Shown here piece after piece: positions 26,128-38,400 of a stretch of DNA of 64,000 nucleotides (the stretch's first letter is position 1; each line of letters opens with the position of its first letter). The position numbers and the translations under genes are program-made. The stretch is from NCBI GenBank assembly GCA_963924555.1, contig OZ004581.1:4588001-4652000 (forward strand). The letters run 5' to 3'. The notes beneath the pieces are model-generated. The model saw nothing but the letters and a program-made list of their open reading frames with translations. It did no database searches and was not told the origin of the DNA. The DNA is from Crambe crambe. Its lineage: Eukaryota > Porifera > Demospongiae > Poecilosclerida > Crambeidae.

Positions 26128-28184
26128 TGCAGTTGATTACTGCGACATTATAGTTCCATGAGACAGCAGTGACTTGTGTTGACCAGCTACACCAATATTT
26201 CCCACCCCAAAGTACGCCAGCCTCTGGTCCATTAGGCAAGTCACATTCAGACAGCTCATTCTCAGTCCCATTGCATGCGATATAGAAGAGTAGAAATGTT
26301 TCAGCATCAAATCGATGGCGATACTGTCCATAACCAGTGGCACCTGTGCGAGATAAAATGGGACTCTGTGTAGGTGGAGTACAGTAGCTTAGTAGCTGCA
26401 TATTCAAGCCTCTAAAGTATGCTTGGCTGACACTTTCATTAGTGTCAAAGGAATCTTCCCCCTTCCCCCATTTTTGCATAATCTATGAAGATTAGGCAGT
26501 TCAAAATAAACTGTAGCTATGCTTGTGAAGGATTATCAGTCGGGTGAGTGAAAAGGTTCATGGGTTATAATTCTTTTCATGCAGGTGTTATAGTGGTTAG
26601 TTTTCCTGGTGAAAAACTCCAGGTCATTAGATACTGTACTATTAGCAAGTGATAGGTGGGTCAGCTGTGCTATTATTTTGGGTAAAATACGGTTCTGAAA
26701 TTGTTCATGATTGTAAAAATTCTACAAGCGTAGTGAGTACAATTTGGACAATTTAAGTTCTGTGTACCAAACACATAATTATGTAGTCTGGCGTAGCCAC
26801 CCCCAGGCACTTTCGGAACTCCAGCACAAGGGTCTGGTAACACACAATACTTCGACTTGTTCCCGTTTAGCAGAAATCCTGCTAAAACGATGAATATCAT
26901 TAACTGACGCGTTATGACGTTTAATGACGTGAGGTAGCTATAACAACCATAATTATTACGGGATCGGGAGGCCATTTTTTTCTTCGCACGAGGTGTTGCT
27001 ATGACAATTAAACAAGACAACGTCATTTTACGACACTAAAACGTCATATTACGTAAATAAAAAATTTAGGCCGGGAACAAGTCGAAGTATTGTGTGTTAC
27101 CAGACCCTTACGCTGGAGTTCCGGAAGTGCTTGGGGCTGGCTGCGCCAGACTAACACATATGATCATAGAAACTGAGAGTGATGTAATATAATCTGAGAT
27201 ATAGTAAGCTTATTCAAGTTTATGTTTACAACCTGTCTGCCTATTACACGAGGAGAAAAATCCATAAACAAGTAGAATTGGCCTAGTCAATATAGCTACT
27301 TGAATAGAGGGTCTACTCTAGATTGATAGGTGACCTATATAGTTATCTTTCAAGCTTGTTATTATAGCTAAATAAATAATGATAATTATCATTATACCAT
27401 AATAAGTCTTCCCACCCTCGAATATTGGCAGATCAAAACAGGGTCTGCTATTCCAGGGATCAACTGTGCACAGGTTTCAGCTTACCACTTGCTCCATATC
27501 CCAGTTGTCTGCAGGCCACCTGAGCATCTCTATCATCCCAGTTATTTCCACACACAACACCAAACCTGTTGTTGAAGCAGTATTCCAAAGTGCCATTCGT
27601 GTAATTCCCTTCTGAGATCCGTAGATCTCCATTATTACAACCTATACATATAATTACATAATGCATAACTTAGCTATGAGGAAAGTAAAGATACAGTGAG
27701 AAAGCACAGAGTTCAGTCAAAGATAAAGGTCGAAATTCTTAAGTCCAAGCATTCTGGAGTGCAAATATAGGGTAGCTATGATTGTGTATAGCATAATCAA
27801 CTGGGTGAGTATTATAATGAGGTGAACTTTTTAGTGTAGTCATTTCCGCAAGTGCAGCAGTTATTGACTTTCAAAGAAGTAGGGTTTACGCTAAATAGAA
27901 ATGATGTAGGGATTATTACCTGAAGAAAGCATTATTGTATTCACAGGTAAAAGTAAAATTAACGACTAACCCTACATGACCTTTGTATTTAGCATAAACT
28001 TTTATCCCTTCATTTATAATTGTCATCAAATAAAATTTTTGTATACACTATTTTTTGGATTCATAGGAACGCACATGTGCATATCATTGACCTTTACGTA
28101 CCAGTAGGTCCTTTTTTAGAGGGAGCTGGACAATGATGGCAAAAGCGAATGGTGTGGTTACAACTCTCCACCATGATAATAAAT
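26128..28184 (-). CDS. SRCR domain exons, 5' part of the large gene
   Basis: Exon 27486-27641 encodes the first half of a scavenger-receptor cysteine-rich domain (GDLRISEG, FGVVCGNNWDDRDAQVACRQ, LGYGAS). Exon 26128-26454 gives the second half, with FLLFYIACNGTENELSEC and the final VINC. The phase works only if the acceptor at 26455-26456 is used, giving LGYGAS-DSFDTNESV. A further exon, 28102-28184, reads VESCNHTIRFCHHCPAP and joins in phase to the SRCR start; a short Cys-rich module before SRCR is common in sponge receptors, but this exon rests on splice sites only. No signal peptide or start was found upstream, so the 5' end is open. Together with the IgGFc, EGF and NIDO exons this gives a protein of roughly 2400 residues. 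Confidence 0.7.
26784..27153. mobile_element. 370-bp foldback element with about 80-bp terminal inverted repeats
   Basis: The ends tagtctggcg and cgccagacta begin arms of about 80 bp that pair with few mismatches (26784-26864 with 27073-27153). It sits in the intron that splits the SRCR domain. The ends share tagtctgg with the larger Mutator-like element at 29792-31146, suggesting a related family. Flanking 9-mers agree at only 6 of 9 positions. Confidence 0.75.
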
Positions 28185-28618
28185 CTATCATATTATGTGA
28201 TAGGATCATAAAGTTACAGTCTCAAAAGATGAACTAGCTAAATTTAGACTTAGAAGGCGGCTGGTGCCAAACGATGTTGTTCTGAGCAGATATATCTTCA
28301 TCTTCTGCAGATGTAAGCAGTTTTTATTGAGCCTGTAGCAAGAATAGAAGATACAGTTTGTATTGTTCTATGAGAAGTCACACCGGCCATTCCTAGAGCT
28401 ACTGCACTCTGACACATATGGGTGGAATTAACAAGCATGGATTTAACGACCAATATTATGCTTATGTTTCTTTAGCTACCCATGATCAGGAAATACTTAC
28501 TCATGTAGCATACAATTGCGAGGTTGGTGTTGCAGATATGCAGATACTAATGTCAGCTCATTGCCTCTGATCTTGTATACATGTTAGCTATGTAGTAAGC
28601 GCACTGCGCATGTGTAGA
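28185..28618. other. No gene recognised upstream of SRCR exons
   Basis: The promoter and first exon of the large minus-strand gene might lie here, but no signal peptide frame with convincing splice sites was found. Confidence 0.3.
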
Positions 28619-28815
28619 CTTAATTATGGTGGCTTTTTATGGTCACTTCCTTCAATTCCAGTTCCACTCTACTGCCACTCTACTTCCACTCTGTCAAAAG
28701 ACAGCAATTTCCACTCTACTTTCGTTATGACAGAGTGGAAATAGAGTGGCAGTAGAGTGGCAGTAGAGTGGAATTGGAATTGAAGGAAGTGGCCCTAAAG
28801 AGCCACCATACTTAA
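28619..28815. mobile_element. Short near-perfect foldback element
   Basis: About 197 bp that folds on itself: cttaattatggtggctttt at the left pairs with its inverted form at 28796-28815, and the arms contain the repeated word ccactctactgccactctac. The inner loop is short (about 28695-28730). Non-coding. Confidence 0.7.
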
Positions 28816-29791
28816 TCATTGAAACGCAATGAACTGCCCATTAATTAATACAATAAGAAAAAAGACTATAACCCTTAGCCTGCAATAGCAGTGTAGATTT
28901 TGAAATCAAAATCGAATGGGCAGGGATCGTCACGCTAAGAGTCGCATTTATGCTTGGCAACTGATAGGCCACGCCCACTATAGTGCTCCAGTCCCTTGCA
29001 GCCTCTTCAAGTCTCCGTTCTCAGTAGACAGAGCCCGAGCTGGATCCGCTCGTCACCCAAGACACTCACCATGCCCTCCTGTGTCTTCTTCTTTAAAAAA
29101 AAAATTAAAAAAATAAAAAAAACTGTTGAAAGCAAAGATCAAAGCTTGATCAAAGCGAAACCACTTATGACTCATCACTTCAAAGTTCCGATTTGACCGC
29201 TCTATTGTTCTCAGAGATTTTTTGAGATAGACAAGGCCGCCAAATGCCGCCAATTCCAATTTTACATCTATTTAAGCGAGATTTCCCATTTAAACGACTA
29301 ATGTGCAAAATTGCACGCTTTTGGTAGGCAAAGGGATAATAATCGAATTTGGGTATTAAGTGTGCAGCCATTGATCCTGGTGATTTCTTTCAGGTTCTTC
29401 TTCACCTCTGCACCTTCTTGTTCTCTGCCCGAACTATGAGTGAAGATATTGAAGCCTCCCTATCAGTTGATCATCCCTGAGGAATATAATATTAAAAATT
29501 AATGTACTCTAATCATTTAGCTTTTTCTTGGCAAGGGAATGCATACATTTGGAAAGTATAGGTGCAGGATATGAAGGAATAACTACTTGTTGGGGTCACT
29601 AGAAACAGCTTCACTTTTTCAAAAAAGGTACACACCCAACTATTGGCTGAAACTCAAAGTTCACTACATTTTAGGTATGAGGGCATGAAGTAGAGTGTAT
29701 ACTAAATTCTGAAACTGTAAGTTGCAAATTTATTCTTTCATGTAAGGAGATACAGGCACACAAAGCCAAAACAGGCTATGACAGGCTGGTA

Positions 29792-30388
29792 TAGTCTGGT
29801 GAACCATCCCCGGCCACTTCCGCAGCACTGGATGTATTGCATCACCAGCACGCGGAAGGGGGGGTCTGGCACAACGCGTATACTAAACTCGTTCTGCTGC
29901 AGCCTAGGCTGCAGTAGCATTGTGGTCTGTTGTGGTTTGGTCAGCTCCAACCTCTAATTAGGTGTTATGTAAACTGCATGCTACACATAATATGGAGAGA
30001 TGGGGACACTCTTACTACAAATGATATCTCTGCAACCGCTTTAGCTATGAACAAGCTTTAAGTTGCAAGAGATAGAGCAACCTTTCTAGTCCTAGGCTGA
30101 GCTAAAGATGATGGGTATTGCTTATTAATTAATTGGCTACAATTCACCCATGTGTAGTATGCAGAAATCTGCATGTCCATGCAGATATCATAAAAACAGA
30201 TATCATTATGCATTATCTATAATATTGATAAATTTTTTTGGAATATTTTTTTTTTTTTAATGATGAAAAACAAGAGTCAAAATGGGAGTAGACACAAAGT
30301 AAATAAACCTGAATAGAAATCAAATGAGATGGGGATCCGGAAACATGGAGAATCAAAAATAAAATGTCAACCAAAAAACAACAAAAAA

Positions 30389-30453
<65 letters not shown>

Positions 30454-31146
30454 TGAGAATAGGATGGTTAAAGTTAATAAGTCCCCAGCACAGCAGAAGC
30501 ATTTATTTATTTATTTATTTATTTATTTATATTGATAAATCAGTTAAGTTTGAAGTTAGTTTATTAGGGTTTTTTCTTGCAGTCTTGTAAAATCAGTGGA
30601 GTGTTTAGGGCTGCTTATTACCAACAGAATAACCAAAACACTCTAGACTGGCTTCAAAGAGAGACAAAGCATAAAATTTAATGTTTTAAACTTTATGTGT
30701 GCAAAATAAGATCTTGAAACTCTTAAGCAAGATTGAAATATAACTTCAGTGTCCCAAGTTACCCCGTGTCCCAAGTCACCCTGCTTTACCTTAATACTAT
30801 TTAAAAGTATACAGAAAGAAGGAGGTTACTTGGAGAGAGTGACTCTTCCAAGTGAGTACTTACTGCTTGGAAGAGCAGGTATCAAATAAAAGTGAAGAAG
30901 AACTATACAGGATAGCTAAATCACATGGAAGAATATGCAGGTATGCTATTTATGAAAGACACAGTTTACATAACACCTAATTAGAGGTTGGAGCTGACCA
31001 AACCACAACAGACCACAATGCTACTGCAGCCTAGGCTGCAGCAGAACGAGTTTAGTATACGCGTTGTGCCAGACCCCCCCTTCCGCGTGCTGGTGATGCA
31101 ATACATCCAGTGCTGCGGAAGTGGCCGGGGATGGTTCACCAGACTA
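29792..31146. mobile_element. Non-autonomous Mutator-like element, 1355 bp
   Basis: Terminal inverted repeats of about 190 bp start tagtctggtgaaccatcccc and pair with high identity (29792-29980 with 30960-31146). The element is flanked by a 9-bp direct repeat aggctggta (29783-29791 and 31147-31155). The paralogous locus at 31904-31912 has a single aggctggca and no element. Nine-base duplications with long inverted repeats point to the Mutator superfamily. The interior is AT-rich, with (ATA)n and (ATTT)n runs and no transposase. Confidence 0.85.
30391..30453. repeat. (ATA)n microsatellite
   Basis: About 21 trinucleotide units inside the Mutator-like element. A second simple run, (ATTT)n, lies at 30501-30531. 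Confidence 0.9.
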
Positions 31147-33230
31147 AGGCTGGTATGGGTGTCCTAGCAGCAAAACATTTGCTTTTTTCATGAGTATGGT
31201 GGTGAAGTTACTAGCTATGCTATGGACTTACTTCTGAACTTCGAGAGGTCGATTCCTCCACGTTAGGCTTTTTCAGCTCTTCCACGCACCGCAATACGGA
31301 TTGTGTACCGCGCAGATTGTATTGTTGCGCGAAAGTGGGGTTTCCCGAGCGCTGGAGGGTAGGACTAAAATATAACAGTCGAAAACAAAAAAAGCTCAGA
31401 TAGCTAAGATGATACACGAGGTCGAATATTAAGGTTAGAGACTGGCTCACGTGATAATACACAAAAATCATAAAGTATGATAATACACGGAAAAAGGCGA
31501 TGACAAAAGACATTATCAAATCAGTGTGCAGCTATTGATCCTGGTGATTTCTTTCAGGCTCTTCTTCACTTCTGCACCTTCTTGTTCTCTGCCTGAACTA
31601 TGAGTGAAGATACTGAAGCCTCTCTATCAGTCAATCATCCCTGAGGAATATATATAAAAAATTAATGTACTCTAATAATCATTGAGCTTTTTCTTGGTAA
31701 GGGAATGCATGTGAACTTTGAAGAATTTCAGCCAATAGTTCACATTAGCTGGGTGTGCCCTTGTGTACCTTTTTAAAGTTGTGTCTAGTGACGTAGTGAC
31801 CCCAATTTATATTCATTACAAGTAGTTATTCCTTCATGCCCTGCACCTAAGCTTTCCAATATAAGGGGATATACAGGCACACAAAGCCAAATCAGGCTAA
31901 AACAGGCTGGCATGGATGTTTTAGTAGCCTTTTTGTACGAGTAAGGTGGTGATGTTACTAGCTAGCTATGCTATGGACTTACTTCTGAACTTCGAGAGGT
32001 CGATTCCTCCACGTTAAGCTTTTTCTGCTCTTCTACGCATCACAATACGGATTGTACCACACAGATTGTCGCTATGGGGCATTTCCAATTTCCAATTTGC
32101 ATTTGCAATAGTTTTAATTTTAGCAAGCATGAATTCAATTCTGCACTGTCAGCAAATTTTGTGTCTCTGTACAATCTATGATGCAACGTGTGATAAATAT
32201 CACACGTTGTACAATTGCATGCATGAGGTTGTACAATTGCATGCATGAGATTGTACGATGTACAATCTCATGCATGCAATGTGTGATAAATATCCTTTGC
32301 CCACACTCACTTTGTGCAGAATTAGGATAAACCAATGCAGTCAAAAACAGGAACATACTCAGATGAATGCTGCACCCTTTCACCCTGCATCAAGCACTGC
32401 AGCAGCTAGCTATATAGCTAATGATCTGAGCAACACTTAACTCTATCTCGGCATGCAGTCATCAGTTGACCTAACTGTAGCTAGCTACCAGAGACAGAGC
32501 TAGAGAGAGAGTTCTGTGCTCACCCTCTGAGAATCAAGAGTATCCAGCTACCTACATAGTTTCTCATTTCTCTCCGTGCACGAAACCCTTTCCACAATAT
32601 AGAGGTATGAAGGAATTTTCTTTTGCAAACATGATCACACTCGTTTGGGTCAGATTTATACATTCATCAAGCAGAAGTATTCCAGCTATGGATGAAGCAT
32701 TCTAGCTTAAATCAATAAGTAGATAGCTAAGTGGCTCTCTTTGATCAAATTCCATGTAGCTCGTTTGTAGGAATTTTGCTTTTACAAAACCAAATTTCTC
32801 ATGCATTTATGTAGTGATCTTGCACACGTTTCATGCTATGGTGTGTCTGGTGTGTGTGTGACCAGTTGGTCACACACACACACCAGTAACCTAGTCACTA
32901 GCAATCACTATTATCCCATTATAAGTATTTCATGTAATATTTAGTTCACTCTTATCTAGCTCTGCATTAAAACATATAGAGTGATCTAAACTATTTAGTG
33001 ACTTGGGTCTGATCAGATTCCAGTTGGCCCTTACAATGGGGTCACCATACTATCTTGTATAGTGCCTAGGAAATTCTGATACACATTGGGTTCAAGTAGT
33101 TATCTTTAATAATATTATTCAAAGAAATAAACAAGGCAAGGTTTTCGTATTTGAAACCCACGGTGAAATGTTCAAATCAAAACATTCAGCTCATCTCTCA
33201 CTGTAAACACCGGAAAAGTGTGCTTTAAGT

Positions 33231-33352
33231 AATATTTAGTTCACTCTTTTCTAGCTCTAAGTGTTTTAATGCACCTGCACAAGCATTATAGCATCATTCA
33301 AGTGCACCATGCATTAAAACACATGGAGCTAGAAAAGAGTGATCTAAACATT
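33231..33352. mobile_element. Small hairpin element
   Basis: The sequence tttagttcactcttttctag at the left pairs with ctagaaaagagtgatctaaa at the right, enclosing about 80 bp that also pair in part (tgttttaatgca with tgcattaaaaca). A collapsed version without the middle occurs at about 32939-32998 and 37828-37885. Likely a MITE and its deletion derivative. Confidence 0.5.
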
Positions 33353-35147
33353 TTAGTGCTGGTCACATGACTTGTGACCAATCAAATTCCAGTTGGTCCT
33401 CACAGAACCCTAGCCCTAGCTAGCCCTAGTACCTAGCAAGCTATGACACACTTTGGTTCAGTAAGAATGCTCTAATTTAATGATATTCAAAAAAATAAAT
33501 GAGGTAAATTCCTGAGGTTTTCCCCAATGTAAAAAGTGAAATGCTAAAGTCTATAAAAGGAGGCATTCAGACATAGACTTACTGTAAGCACTAGGGACTG
33601 AGGCTGGAAGGTCATAGTCCTAGTGGATCTTCCACTAGGCTCCTATGTACCTTCAGCACAGTTTCTCAAGTGTGCACTAAATATTTAGTGCACATGAAAG
33701 TGTGCTTTATGAGATTTAAAGCACACTTTTCAGAGAATCTGATTGGTCACAAGTCATGTGACCAGTACTAAGAAGATTTCAAGCAATCTGAGAGGTCAGT
33801 CATGTGACCAGCACTAATTAATAATAGGCTGCACACACACAATATTTAGTACTTTACATTTCGATTGGATCAGAAAAAATAAGTAAATAAATAAATGAAT
33901 AAAATGAAATAAATTTTATGCTTAGATGTCGGTATACTCTGGCTGTACCACTGCAGCAAATAGCCAGCAATCCCATGTAAAAAAAATTCGAATATTTGCT
34001 GGTTTGGGATGCTACCTGCCCTGACACTTTTGCTCTGTCATGCAACCCAAGAACCGGAGAAGGTTGCTGCAGCAACAGAAGAATGGGAAGTATACTGGGA
34101 CCTTTCACTTGGTCACATGTTCTCATTGAGACCTTGGGCAAATCACTTAAGCATATCAGGAGGGAAACAAGTCCATGGAGTACCTGCTCCAGTGGGTTTC
34201 AGTGGCAATCCAATAGGGAACTGCACATCTGTACTGGGCAGCACAGGCATCTAATTTCCATCAACTTTTCATTTTATAGTGTTATGGAAAATTAAATAAA
34301 ACAAATTTCTGCCAGTGGAAAAAAAAAATAAAATAAATAGCTGGTAGCTAGCTAATACATGCATTAGCTATAGCCTTTGCCCACACTCACTTTGTGCAGA
34401 ATTAGGATGAACCAATGCAGTCAAAAACAGGAACATACTCAGATGAATGCTGCACCCTTTCATCCTGCATCAAGCACTGCAGCAGCTAGCTATATAGCTA
34501 ATGATCTGAGCAACACTTCAGACTACTTGCTGCTAATAGCTAAGAGCCCAAAGTCATGGTAAAGTTGTCAAGGAATGAACGACGACATCCCTTTTAAACT
34601 GTTCATCTGACATTCTTACTGTCAATAACTTTATTCCCTTGGGAGGATATGAATTATTAATCTTGTATGCAATGATAGCTACTGTATTGTGTGCAGATTC
34701 TACAGTGTATATAAATTACACCAATGACATCATAGATAGCTTAAATAGATATGTAGCTAATTCCATCAATAGATGCTATACTCCTATGAAAACATTAGAC
34801 ATAAGGCTAAAAGCACTATGATACTATAGATTTAAAAATCATACCATTGATGGACTCAAGCTACTGATAGGATTTTGAATCGAATCTCAGTAGCTCTAGG
34901 GTTATTCCAGAATGAGCCATAGAACAATACAAAGTATGATTCTCTGTATCTCCTATTCTTGCTACAGGAGATGTGTCTGCTCAGAATAGTGTGAACAATC
35001 AGCATGGCACCAGCCGTTGTGTAAATTTAAAATTTTTATGATTCATTCTCCTTATCTGACATGATCCTTCTTCATAAGACTATAAATTTAACATCAGCCT
35101 GTACAGTTATGGGCACACATTGTGCTTTTAGCTACCCATTGTTGTCC

Positions 35148-35470
35148 ACATGCCTTTACAACACATGCCTTTACAGAATCCACATGCCCACATGCCTTTA
35201 CAGCATCCATGTAAATGCCTTTACAACATCCACATGCATGCCTTTACAACACATGCTTTTACAGCATCCGCATGCCATTACAACACATGCCTTTACAGCA
35301 TCCACGTGAATGTTTTTACAGCATCCACATACATGCCTTTACAACACATGCCTTTACAAATTACAACATCCACATGCCTTTACAGCATCCATGTGCATGC
35401 CTTTACAACACATGCCTTTACAGCATCCACAGTGACAATAGCATCCACAGAGACATGCCTTCACAAGCCT
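35148..35470. repeat. Irregular minisatellite built from 'catgcctttaca(a/g)catccacatg'
   Basis: Overlapping words catgcctttacaacacatg and catgcctttacagcatccac repeat about a dozen times with varying spacing. The second unit of the large duplication has a shorter form at 38908-39135. Frames through it give Met-Pro-Leu-Gln-His runs but no gene context, so it is treated as non-coding. Confidence 0.75.
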
Positions 35471-38400
35471 GCCAGAGTCATTGAAATACGTATAAGAGGC
35501 AGTGGCTTATGCTTTACTATGTGAAAGTATGTGAAGGCTAAAGGTTTATGGATGTGTTTGAAGGTAAACAGAATCTTGAAGCATTATAGAATTCACTTGT
35601 GATTAGCTACTATAATCATGCACTTTGATCAATAACTTATCTGTGACAGTGTTGACACATAGCTATTCACAAACCTTCCGAAGTCTAAACATTGTTGCAG
35701 CATCTATAGATATACAATATCATGCACTGTCATGCACAAGCTTTCACAGATGTTTACATTCACACACTTATTCACAAACATTATAGAGCCTCCACAAATG
35801 TTTGCAAACCCATACACACAGTGACACATGGTTTCAAAAATAGGCCTGGATACTCATATGTAAGCTTTTAGCTCAAAGCCTCTACAAACCTTCCAACATT
35901 CTTATAAAAATCCACATCCCCTACTAGTTACATTAAACATTCACACTTAGCCAAGTGTGTACGTGTAGATACACATCTGCACTGTATAAACAAACTAAAG
36001 TCAAGTTTACAGGGAGCATTCCAGGGAGCATCAAGTACACAATCTTGTTTTGAAATACATAATTATGCATCACAAACCTTCACACATCTTCATATTCATT
36101 CCAGAGGAGTAGCTACCATGAGGGTAATTGGGGCATATTTGCCCCAGTAAAAATTTCATAGCTGTTTAGTATGACTAAAAAATGGGTGTGGTCAGCAAAA
36201 AATGTAGTCCATGGCCAAATCATAAATCCTAGCTACTCCCATAGCTGATAGCTATTATATACGTATGTACTCAGTGGGGCAAGGGGACAAGCTCTGTGAA
36301 GTTACTGGAATGAAGATTAGTCTTGTGGTGATCATATAAAAGCAGTCCAGAGGAAGACAGAAGGAATTTTCCTCCCAACATGCTTTGATCAAAGTATATA
36401 CAAGCAAATATAAAATCAGTATACGGCTTAATGTAGGACTTTAAATCAATCAAGCTAGAATCATCATGCAGTCTTTTGACTCACTTTCACTCTTCACAAG
36501 CCCTCCATTAAGCATACACACTAGTCCTCATACAAGTTCTTCACAAAGTATTCAGAAACATTTTCACAAATAATACAAAGTATCCTCATTATCACAAACA
36601 GTCACATCCCTTAAATTTTTCACTATTGGATGGTGCCAATTATCTACATTAGAGCTAGCTCTTGTATTATATAGCTAACTAGGGACATGCAAATTTTGCC
36701 AGCATAGTTTTGGGCATAATGGGTTGAACCTTAATGCCAGCACAATGCTGGCATAATGGGGATTTTTACTTCCAGGGGGTTGGCAGATATGGAGGTATTG
36801 ATGTTGACTCTTGAGTTCCTTTGTATAAACTGCTGAATTGTCTTTGCTGATAAAATTATGATAAAAGAGGCTGCAATTATGCTACAATAAACCATTAATT
36901 TTCTTACCAATTTTTAAATGCATAATAGGCATTTTGAGCAAAATAGGGCAGGGGTTGCATTGGAGCATAGCATAACAGGGAAGAAAAAAAGCATAATTTG
37001 CATGTCTCATCCAAGAGCCACTAATAATATTCATTTACCACTAATTAATTATACCTGGTTCCTGTTTTGGCCCAGTGATGCTTCCTGTCAAACAGTAAGA
37101 ATTGGGGACTGGTGGTCATGTTTGTGGTTTGTATTATTCAAGTTAATTATTATGCCTAAGAATCGGGGTATTGGATTGCTGCCTCCTTTGTAGGTGCTGT
37201 ATGCTCTGGTAGGATGAGGAGCCGCAGCAAAATTTTGCATGAGCTTACAGTATAATTAGAGAGTAATAACAGACGCACTTTTAATGATAATATGCCTGGG
37301 CATAGCTACCTGGGTATGGTGTTTCTGAAACACCACCCCAAGTTGTCAGACTCTATCTCGGCATGCAGTCATCAGTTGACCTGACTGTAGCTAGCTACCA
37401 GAGACAGAGCTAGAGAGAGAGAGTTCTGTGCTCACCCTCTGAGAATCAGGAGTATCCAGCTACCTACATAGTTTCTCATTTCTCTCCGTGCATGAGACCC
37501 TTTCCACGCATAAAGGAATTTTAATGAGATTCTTTTGCAAACATGATCACACTCATTTGGGTCAGATTTATACATTCATAATCAGAAGTATTCCAGCTAT
37601 GGATGAAGCATTCTAGCTTAAATCAATAAGTAGATAGCTAAGTGGCCCTTCTTTTGACCAGATTCCTAGCTCGTTTGTTTGTTTTTACAAAACCATCTCT
37701 AAAAAATTTATGTAGTGATCTTGCGCACGTTTTGTGCTATGTGTGTGTGTGACCAGTTGGTCACACACACACCAGTGACCACCTAGTCACTAGCAATCAC
37801 AATTATCCCATTACAAGTATTTCATTAGTTCACTCTTATCTAGCTCTGCATTAAAACATATAGAGTGATCTAAACTATTTAGTGACTTGGGTCTGATCAG
37901 ATTCCAGTTGGTTCTTACAATGGGGTCACCATACTACCTTTTTATAGTGCCTAAGAAATTCTGATACACATTGGGTTCAAGTAGTTATCTTTAATAATAT
38001 CATTCAAAGAAATAAACGAGGCAAGGTTTTCCTATTTGAAACCCAATGTGACTGGCGAAATATTCAAATCAAAACATTCAGCTCATGTGTGCTTTAAGAA
38101 GATTTTCAAGCAATCTGAGAGGTCAGTCATGTGACCAGCACTAATCAATAATAGGCTGCACACACACGTACTATAAATGAATAAACATTATTATAATGAA
38201 ATAAATTTTGGGCTTAGACGTCTGTATACTCTGGCTGTACCACTGCAGCAAATAGCCAGGAATCCCATGTCGAATATTTGCTGGTTTGGGATGCTACCTG
38301 TCCTGATACTTTTGCTCTGTCATGCAACCCAAGAACCGGAGAAGGTTGCTGCAGCAACAGAAGAATGGGAAGTATACTGGGACCTTTCACTTGGTCACAT

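Larger units (their letters stand above)
29360..32069. repeat. Segmental duplication, two copies about 0.55 kb each
   Basis: Left copy 29360-29791 plus 31147-31320, right copy 31524-32069. Both begin gtgtgcagc.attgatcctg and end near cacaatacggattgt (caatacggattgt in the left copy). The left copy is split by the element at 29792-31146. An inner segment of about 150 bp (about 29545-29680 versus 31705-31865) is in opposite orientation in the two copies. Confidence 0.75.

Noticed and set aside
26673-27026. 117-codon minus-strand frame
   Set aside because: It spans the foldback element at 26784-27153 and the intron around it; no conserved domain.
33996-34295. Open frame of 99 codons repeated at 38278-38579
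   Set aside because: Two overlapping frames are equally open in both units and the reading shifts between copies; it is part of a duplicated non-coding repeat.
35061-35524. Met-Pro-Leu-Gln-His repeat frames
   Set aside because: They are translations of an irregular minisatellite, open in several frames, without start context or splice partners.
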